A stretch of DNA of 27,054 nt from a virus: positions 1-27,054 of the IMG/VR virus record IMGVR_UViG_3300032323_003351; one strand, written 5' to 3'. Below, piece after piece: positions 21,988 to 27,054 of this stretch. Under the pieces are notes generated by a model. It saw only the letters and a list, made by a program, of their open reading frames with translations, was not told where the DNA came from and made no database searches. Position 1 is the first letter of the stretch, and each line of letters starts with the position of its first letter. Made by a program: the position numbers and the translations under genes.

Positions 21988-22826
21988 TAAAAACCCTTAT
22001 CTAAATAAGGGTTTTTTAGTAAAAAAACTAAACTACTTTTATATGCATCTAACTCTGTTTCATATCTACCAATATTAATATTTTTCTTATTATATTTATC
22101 CCACATAGCAACCTTCCATTTATTTCTCAATTTATCAAATGTAACATATTTATAATTTGATGATGGTACTTTAATGTTATTTTCCTTCTTACCAAAGAAA
22201 TCATCAAACTTAATTTTTTTACGTTCTAAAAAATAATTAGAATCTTGATACATAAACTTATATAATTCTCTTACTATTTTTTTAGATCCTATTTTTATTT
22301 CACTAGCAAATGATGAAGTTTTATATATTTTATTTACTATTTTTATATTTAGGTATTCAGATATTTTTGATAATAAATCAGTTAAAAATGAAAATTCACC
22401 TACTATTGAGAATGTTATTCTTTTATTTTGAATAGTAACACATCCATCACCATCAAAATAACCTCTCAAAAAATGTCTAAATTTATTAATATCATCAATT
22501 TCTTTTGGAAATTTCATATCATATGTTTTATTTTTAGTCATTCCTATGTCTGATAGTCTTTTACATATATTCATATTACAAATATATAATTTATGTGAAT
22601 CTTTATGTAATTTATTGATTAAACTTAAATTATTTGTTAATAATGGTCTGTGATTTTCATAAATAATACTTGATAATTTTTCAAGTATTATTTTATCATC
22701 ACCTGATAATGCAATTGAGACATTCTTACCATTATTATGACCATCTGCCATTAAAAGACCTAAGAAGTAATTCTTATCTTCTGTATCTAAATTATCAAAG
22801 TATTTTTCATTTATTTTATATTTCAT
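21984..22826 (-). CDS. LAGLIDADG homing endonuclease with C-terminal AP2-like domain
   Basis: 280 residues. Two LAGLIDADG-type helices are visible: FLGLLMADG (residues 21-29) and FLRGYFDGDG (119-128), each with the catalytic Asp, so this is a monomeric two-motif enzyme. The C-terminal 55 residues (about 221-275; YKYVTFDKLRNKWKVAMWD, then IGRYETELDAYKSSL) match the AP2-type DNA-binding repeat often attached to homing endonucleases. It would cut a specific site in an unoccupied relative and spread by repair. It is free-standing, not in an intron or intein visible here. No -7 box is seen upstream. It lies next to the interrupted tRNA, and its reading frame runs through the terminator hairpin of the neighbour, both hints of insertion. 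Confidence 0.9.
   Translation of the reverse strand: MKYKINEKYFDNLDTEDKNYFLGLLMADGHNNGKNVSIALSGDDKIILEKLSSIIYENHRPLLTNNLSLINKLHKDSHKLYICNMNICKRLSDIGMTKNKTYDMKFPKEIDDINKFRHFLRGYFDGDGCVTIQNKRITFSIVGEFSFLTDLLSKISEYLNIKIVNKIYKTSSFASEIKIGSKKIVRELYKFMYQDSNYFLERKKIKFDDFFGKKENNIKVPSSNYKYVTFDKLRNKWKVAMWDKYNKKNINIGRYETELDAYKSSLVFLLKNPYLDKGFY
21989..22018. terminator. Hairpin terminator after the tRNA operon
   Basis: AAAAACCCTTAT pairs with ATAAGGGTTTTT around CTAA, with a T-run. It lies inside the last codons of the minus-strand homing endonuclease gene, whose stop is at 21984-21986. Confidence 0.85.
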
Positions 22827-22843
22827 GGAATTATATGTTCTTT

Positions 22844-22876
22844 ATTGTATATATTAAAAATTTTTTTGTACCTTTG
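22844..22876 (+). promoter_or_regulatory. Putative Bacteroidota promoter (ATTG-N21-TACCTTTG) for the RNA ligase
   Basis: The -7 box TACCTTTG at 22869-22876 fits TAnnTTTG; a weaker -33 element ATTG is at 22844-22847. The box lies 26 bases before the RNA ligase start. Confidence 0.55.
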
Positions 22877-22902
22877 TATAATAATTAAAAAATTAGAAAA
22901 AA

Positions 22903-23991
22903 ATGAGTAATTGGAAAGTTTCAAGAGAAAAGATTGAGTTGTTTACACATACAAATGCAGATTCATTAATGATTGGTAAGGTTGGTACTTATCAAGTAGT
23001 TGTACAAAAAGGATTATATAAAGATGGTGATGTTGTTGTATTTGCACCTGAAAAATCTATATTAAGTGGTAAAATAAAAGAATCATTTCAGACATACCTT
23101 GCAGGTCCTGATAATGATAGAGTTAAATCTATTAGATTAAGAGGTGAATTATCTTGTGGAATTATTATACCTGATAACCTTATTGACAACATTGATAGTT
23201 ATGAAATTGGTGAAGATATTTCATCTGTATGTGATATTAAATATTATACTCCAGTAATCCCTGCACAATTAGCTGGTAAAGTAAGTGCTTTTGATATGCC
23301 TTACATTGGTAAACATGATTGTGAACACGCAACCGTTTATGTTAATGACCTTGTTCAAGGTGAAAGGGTTGTTATCTCTGAGAAACTTCATGGTTCTCAG
23401 TTTATCCTTGCTCATAACTTAGAAGATAGTAATACTATTGTTTCTTCTAAAGGTATGTTAAAACAAGGTCTTTCTCTTGAAGAGTCTGATGAAAATACCT
23501 ACTGGGTTGCAGCTAAAAATGATGATGTGGTTGGTAGAATCCAAAGAAACTTCACAGAAGGTGTTGTTCAAGTATTTGGTGAAGTAATTCCTGTTCAAGG
23601 TGGTTACAACTATGGTCAGAATAAACCTACAGTTAGATTATTTGATGTCAGAGTGAATAATGTTTCTATTCCTTATGACCAAGTTCCTGCTGAGTTCACA
23701 GAAATCTGGGTTCCAATTGTTTATGATGGACCTATCAAACTTGATGAAGTTGAAGTAGTTATCTATGAAGATGCTTCTAAAGGTATTAGAAAAACAAGAA
23801 CTGATTTACTTCTTTCTGCAGAAGTTGTAGCTCTTTGTAAAGGTAGAGAAACTGTCTCTGGTAGAGAACAACACATCAGAGAAGGTGTTGTAATTGCACC
23901 TTACATTGACAGAAAAGCTAAAGATGGAACTAGATTAAGATTAAAATTAATCAATCCTGCATATAAAGAAACAGGTGAAGAAATAAATTAA
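22903..23991 (+). CDS. RNA ligase, DRB0094/Rnl5-like family
   Basis: 362 residues. An N-terminal OB-like domain (about 1-110) precedes an adenylyltransferase domain, the order known for Deinococcus Rnl (DRB0094). Nucleotidyltransferase motifs are present: motif I EKLHGSQ with the nucleophile Lys161, a VFGEV acidic motif (224-228), motif IV EGVVI (327-331) and motif V RLRLKLINP with Lys348. Family members join RNA 3'-OH to 5'-phosphate ends using ATP, typically at nicks held by a template. It has its own -7 box and terminator. With the SAK-type HAD gene next door, the RlaP-like gene and the interrupted tRNA 1.2 kb upstream, a role in tRNA repair or joining of tRNA halves is plausible but inferred. 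Confidence 0.88.
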   Translation: MSNWKVSREKIELFTHTNADSLMIGKVGTYQVVVQKGLYKDGDVVVFAPEKSILSGKIKESFQTYLAGPDNDRVKSIRLRGELSCGIIIPDNLIDNIDSYEIGEDISSVCDIKYYTPVIPAQLAGKVSAFDMPYIGKHDCEHATVYVNDLVQGERVVISEKLHGSQFILAHNLEDSNTIVSSKGMLKQGLSLEESDENTYWVAAKNDDVVGRIQRNFTEGVVQVFGEVIPVQGGYNYGQNKPTVRLFDVRVNNVSIPYDQVPAEFTEIWVPIVYDGPIKLDEVEVVIYEDASKGIRKTRTDLLLSAEVVALCKGRETVSGREQHIREGVVIAPYIDRKAKDGTRLRLKLINPAYKETGEEIN

Positions 23992-24044
23992 AATTATTAT
24001 ATTATTTATTTATATATCATGATGTTGCATGAAATGTTAATTAT

Positions 24045-24070
24045 AAGAGACCTATTTAAGGTCTTTTTTT
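24045..24070 (+). terminator. Hairpin terminator after the RNA ligase
   Basis: AGACCT (24048-24053) pairs with AGGTCT (24059-24064), extended by weak outer pairs, followed by a run of T. Confidence 0.8.
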
Positions 24071-24087
24071 TATTCAAAATAATTCCT

Positions 24088-24095
24088 TATCTTTG
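24088..24095 (+). promoter_or_regulatory. Bacteroidota -7 box (TATCTTTG) almost touching the HAD start
   Basis: It is identical to the -7 boxes at 17082 and 21449, and its last base is only 6 bases before the ATG at 24101. If used, the transcript would begin at or next to the start codon (leaderless). The -33 position falls in the T-run of the previous terminator. Confidence 0.5.
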
Positions 24096-24100
24096 CACTT

Positions 24101-24595
24101 ATGAAAGTAATATTTTTAGATATAGATGGTGTACTTAATGTATATTGTGAAGGTAGAGACCAATTTGGTTGTACCTTCCACTCTAACTTTGTAGATAACC
24201 TAAGAAATATCATTGAACAAACTGGAGCAAAAATTGTTATTTCTTCTTCTTGGAGAAGTGATGGCTTAGAAGTGATGCAAGAAATGTGGAAGTTTAGAAA
24301 TTATCCTGGAGAAGTAATTGCAATCACACCTTTTTCTTGGGAATTAATGGATTTAGGCTTATTTGAGTACTATGATCAGATTGAAAGAGGTCATGAGATT
24401 GAAATGTGGTTAAGTGTTCATCCAGAAGTCTCTAATTATGTTATAATAGATGATGATAATGATATGTTGGATAACCAAAGAGCTAATTTTGTAAGAACTG
24501 CTAATAATAATCATCATGGAGACCATGTTGATGTACTTGGATATGGTTTAACAAAAATATGTTCAGAGAAAGTAATAGAAATTTTAAAGGATTAA
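24101..24595 (+). CDS. HAD phosphatase, SAK (RNA-repair) type 2
   Basis: 164 residues. Motif I FLDIDGVLN (Asp7 nucleophile, Asp9), motif II ISSSWR (about 46-52), a TPFSW segment, RGHEIEMWL and the acidic motif VIIDDDNDM (about 112-121) are the pattern of the HAD domains in 'Swiss army knife' RNA-repair proteins. The motif II wording and the RGxEIxxWL segment make this assignment fairly firm. Such domains are predicted to act as 3' or 5' phosphatases on broken RNA. The start cannot be later because motif I begins at residue 4. It lies 110 bases after the RNA ligase and heads a run of overlapping small genes. Confidence 0.85.
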   Translation: MKVIFLDIDGVLNVYCEGRDQFGCTFHSNFVDNLRNIIEQTGAKIVISSSWRSDGLEVMQEMWKFRNYPGEVIAITPFSWELMDLGLFEYYDQIERGHEIEMWLSVHPEVSNYVIIDDDNDMLDNQRANFVRTANNNHHGDHVDVLGYGLTKICSEKVIEILKD

Positions 24596-24598
24596 TAG

Positions 24599-25060
24599 AT
24601 GATAAGATGTATAAATGAAAAATGGGCCCATTGGGGAGTAATCTTTGATGAAGGAAAAGAATATAACTTTGAGTATATTGATGATAAGAATGTTAGTATA
24701 ATTACTGACTATGAAAAATATTATCATTATATTTCTATTAGTGCAAGTTCTATAGACTGGATTAGACAAGGTTATAAACAAGAAAACTTACATGAAGTTA
24801 TTCCTGACTTTTTGCAACATAAAGAAATAATGAAAAGATATACTACAAAAGTAAAATTACCTTTTATTAAAGTAAAAGGTGATGATGGTAATAACTATTC
24901 TTTATGTACATTAACAAAAGAAGAAATATTATCATTATATGATGTTGCAATAGATAAACATGGTAAAATTGCATTTAGCTACTCTACATCTTTAGTTGAT
25001 GAATACTTTGAGTTCAAAGAGATTAGTAGAGATAAAAAATTAAAAGAATTAGGATTATGA
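24599..25060 (+). CDS. Unknown protein (153 aa) with RDKKL C-terminus
   Basis: It starts with MIRCINEKWAHWGVIFDEG and a beta-rich first half resembling a small SH3-like barrel. It ends EISRDKKLKELGL, the shared terminal signature. It starts 3 bases after the HAD stop and overlaps the next gene by 4 bases (ATGA), so it belongs to a coupled cassette. Function is unknown. Confidence 0.72.
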   Translation: MIRCINEKWAHWGVIFDEGKEYNFEYIDDKNVSIITDYEKYYHYISISASSIDWIRQGYKQENLHEVIPDFLQHKEIMKRYTTKVKLPFIKVKGDDGNNYSLCTLTKEEILSLYDVAIDKHGKIAFSYSTSLVDEYFEFKEISRDKKLKELGL

Positions 25061-25245
25061 CAGAAGATGAAAAAGAAAATTGGGAAAGACTTAACTATAG
25101 AATGGATGAAGAAGGATTCCATTATTGTTTCAATGGTTACTCAAACTGGGAAGAAATAGAGGATGAAGAATTTCATAAATTAAAAGAACAATATTTAAAG
25201 TCAGCAGAAGAATTAGAAGAATATGTAAAAAGTAAATTAAGATGA
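25057..25245 (+). CDS. Small acidic unknown protein (62 aa)
   Basis: Very acidic and tyrosine/tryptophan-rich, ending in a helix (LEEYVKSKLR) that lacks the full RDxKI signature. It overlaps both neighbours by 4 bases. No family is recognised. Confidence 0.68.
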   Translation: MTEDEKENWERLNYRMDEEGFHYCFNGYSNWEEIEDEEFHKLKEQYLKSAEELEEYVKSKLR

Positions 25246-25649
25246 ATAAACAAGCAGTATATTTTGTAGAAACAAAAGAAGGAGAAAGACTTTATAAACT
25301 AGATACATTCTGGTCTAAAGGTGACATCAATGATGGTGTTAAAGTACACAATGATAGTGAATATGACCAAGAAAGATTTTTTGATTCATTATGTTCAGGG
25401 TTTAAACCTTGGGATAGAAAAGAAGATGTAGAAAAATTAAACAAAGTTAGAGAAAGATATACCAATTCTAAATATGGTTATCAAATAGTTATGTCAGATC
25501 AAAAGATAAACTATATTGAAAAACAAGAATTATCAAACCCTGTTTATCTTAGACTGATACAGGAAATAAATGATGATTTTATAGTTCAATCAGTTGAGTT
25601 TACACCTTATGATAGAGATACTAAAATAGACCAAATTCTAAATGATTAA
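25242..25649 (+). CDS. Unknown protein (135 aa) with RDTKI C-terminus
   Basis: A soluble protein ending PYDRDTKIDQILND, nearly the same terminus as the gene at 12349 (YRDTKINSILD) far away on the other strand. It overlaps the previous gene by 4 and the next by 8 bases. Function is unknown. Confidence 0.72.
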   Translation: MNKQAVYFVETKEGERLYKLDTFWSKGDINDGVKVHNDSEYDQERFFDSLCSGFKPWDRKEDVEKLNKVRERYTNSKYGYQIVMSDQKINYIEKQELSNPVYLRLIQEINDDFIVQSVEFTPYDRDTKIDQILND

Positions 25650-25989
25650 ATTAATTAAAATAGGTGATGTTATTCACAATTATACAGAGGATCCAAAAAG
25701 TATATCCTTTATTATGATTGATATAGATAACAAAGATAAGAATATTTCTGAGTTATCTAAATATGTTCTATCTAATCAAGAATTTGTTGATAAATATAAA
25801 ATAATGAGATCTAAAGATATTGTTAGAATTGAAAAATATAATATTGAAAATCTCAATTTAGGTAGTAAAACAGACAGAGGTACTATAAAAGAAGTTATAG
25901 ACTTCATAGTTATTACAGAGGCAAACATTTATGTAATAGATGATATAAGTTACTATAGAGATATAAAACTTAAAAAATTAGGATTATGA
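25642..25989 (+). CDS. Unknown protein (115 aa) with RDIKL C-terminus
   Basis: A soluble protein, rich in Ile/Asp/Lys, ending YYRDIKLKKLGL, very like the end of the gene at 24599. It overlaps the next gene by 4 bases. Function is unknown. Confidence 0.72.
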   Translation: MIKLIKIGDVIHNYTEDPKSISFIMIDIDNKDKNISELSKYVLSNQEFVDKYKIMRSKDIVRIEKYNIENLNLGSKTDRGTIKEVIDFIVITEANIYVIDDISYYRDIKLKKLGL

Positions 25990-26387
25990 AAGTAATTAAA
26001 ACCTTTACAGATAGTAGTTATTCATATGGGAATGAAAGAACATTTATTGTTCCTGCATTTAGTAAACTATTAAATGTTTTTTTAGAACATTCATCACTTA
26101 CTATCTTAGTAGAATATGATGATTTAGAAGAAGAAACTAAAACCATAATGGTCAGAACCAAAGAAGGTTTAAATGTTACTGAGGAAATGGCTGGTAGTTT
26201 TTCATATAAATATTGGGGAACAATTACACAAAGTAACTCTTCATTAATAAACAATTCAAATGCAGTAATTGGTGGTGTAAACATTAGTATGAATATATTC
26301 AATGAAAATAAGTATTTTCATATATTTTATCAAGAGATAAAACCTTTATGTGAAATGCGTGATGAAAAATTAAATGAATTAATTTAA
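25986..26387 (+). CDS. Unknown protein (133 aa) with RDEKL C-terminus
   Basis: A soluble beta-rich protein ending CEMRDEKLNELI. It is the last gene of the overlapping cassette; 11 bases separate its stop from the next start. Function is unknown. Confidence 0.72.
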   Translation: MKVIKTFTDSSYSYGNERTFIVPAFSKLLNVFLEHSSLTILVEYDDLEEETKTIMVRTKEGLNVTEEMAGSFSYKYWGTITQSNSSLINNSNAVIGGVNISMNIFNENKYFHIFYQEIKPLCEMRDEKLNELI

Positions 26388-26398
26388 TATATACTCTT

Positions 26399-27054
26399 AT
26401 GAGGTATATTAAGTTATTTGAAAAATGGGGAATTAACAAAGAATTAGAGGATTTAACAGATGAATATATGACATCTATAAAAGAAAATCCAGAACAAAAT
26501 GATTTTAACTTTGTACTCTATCATGAATTAGGCAATTATCCATTTAAACTAAAAATCAAAGAATTAGGAGGTAAAACAGAAGGTAATATCACCTATGATG
26601 TAGATGGTGAAAAAAGAACATCAAACTTTTTAATAACACTTTCAGATAGAAATGATAAATCAACTTTACTTCATGAATTAAAACACTTTGATAGAATTAT
26701 CAGAATGGGTCCAGATGATGGTACTATTAGAAAATCTCTAAGATGGGTTAACTTTATAGATAATGATTTTAATCCAGGAATTAAATCTATATTCTATTTA
26801 CTTAATGATGATGAATTTGAAGCAAAGTATCATGGTTATTATTCTAAAATTGACCAATACCTTGAAAAGAATTTAATTGAAAATCCTACAAGAGAAGATG
26901 TTATTAATCAAATAAACTTTTACTTAAAACTACCTGAATGTGATAAATCATATACTTGGTGGAAAAATAACATATACTTAAAGTTTGATAGATATGGTGA
27001 TGAGAAATATATTGAGAAATTATTTGACTTACTAATCAATGGTGAAATTACACC
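26399..27054 (+). CDS. HExxH putative metalloprotease with CTS-like N-terminus, 3' end cut by window edge
   Basis: The frame is open from the ATG at 26399 to the window end (218 codons so far). It begins MRYIKLFEKWGI, another member of the shared N-terminal pattern (LFE|K). A zinc-protease-type motif LLHELKHFD occupies residues 91-98 (His92, Glu93, His96), and an acidic DDEFEAKYH segment near 137-145 could give the third ligand Glu, as in gluzincin-type enzymes. The gap between the two is within the usual range. The C-terminal part is not visible. It could be a packaged peptidase or an inactive relative. Confidence 0.7.
   Translation, partial: MRYIKLFEKWGINKELEDLTDEYMTSIKENPEQNDFNFVLYHELGNYPFKLKIKELGGKTEGNITYDVDGEKRTSNFLITLSDRNDKSTLLHELKHFDRIIRMGPDDGTIRKSLRWVNFIDNDFNPGIKSIFYLLNDDEFEAKYHGYYSKIDQYLEKNLIENPTREDVINQINFYLKLPECDKSYTWWKNNIYLKFDRYGDEKYIEKLFDLLINGEIT

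Noticed and set aside
1-27054. Bacterial chromosome or integrated prophage flank, suggested by nusA, clpS and clpP
   Set aside because: These genes are interleaved with terminase, gp52-type topoisomerase and many small phage-style genes; no bacterial operon context, integrase or attachment site is seen.

Overview
The window is very A+T-rich, densely coded on both strands, and looks like part of a large tailed-phage genome of the T4-like (myovirus) kind infecting a member of the Bacteroidota, probably a flavobacterium. Phage hallmarks are a T4-type large terminase subunit (cut by the left edge), a stand-alone type II topoisomerase A subunit of T4 gp52 size, a LAGLIDADG homing endonuclease, and many small overlapping unknown genes. 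The Bacteroidota assignment rests on TAnnTTTG -7 promoter boxes (one with a perfect TTTG-N19-TATCTTTG layout), few Shine-Dalgarno sites, signal peptides ending in SFGQ/FSQ, an LISC lipobox, and Bacteroidota-like NusA and ClpS sequences.

Layout. 1-4.4 kb: terminase, ClpS adaptor, HAD phosphatase, a LysM membrane protein with a coiled-coil partner, and a Q/A/P repeat protein with an acidic tail. 4.4-7.5 kb (minus): membrane protein, RlaP-like nucleotidyltransferase, topoisomerase gp52. 7.5-10.1 kb: unknowns plus a secreted NucA-type nuclease. 10.1-14 kb (minus): full-length NusA, a lipoprotein, two unknowns and a site-2 protease. 14-17 kb: ClpP, a protein with ten CxxC motifs, small unknowns. 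17.1-19.6 kb: a PRPP-synthetase-like gene followed at once by a NAMPT-like gene, the arrangement of a NAD+ reconstitution (NARP1-like) pathway. 19.6-21.4 kb (minus): small protein, second nucleotidyltransferase, two unknowns. 21.4-22.8 kb: a tRNA locus and a homing endonuclease. 22.9-27 kb: RNA ligase, HAD phosphatase, a cassette of overlapping small genes and a truncated HExxH protein.

The most striking element is the tRNA locus at 21496-21669. A CAT-anticodon tRNA is interrupted in its anticodon loop by 100 nt, and the first 80 nt of that insert fold as a second complete tRNA (tRNA-Tyr-like). The RNase P site of the inner tRNA falls exactly at the end of the outer 5' half. An RNA ligase of the DRB0094/Rnl5 type lies 1.2 kb downstream, and further genes of RNA-repair type are present (two SAK-like HAD phosphatases and an RlaP-like nucleotidyltransferase).

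Two protein-terminal signals cut across unrelated genes. A short N-terminal segment resembling the T4 capsid-targeting sequence occurs on five proteins. A C-terminal RDxK(I/L)xx(I/L)L-like helix occurs on eight or nine small proteins. The phage also carries an unusual set of host-type proteostasis and transcription genes: ClpS, ClpP, a site-2 protease, an HExxH protein and NusA.

No intergenic stretch exceeds about 120 bases, apart from the tRNA region.
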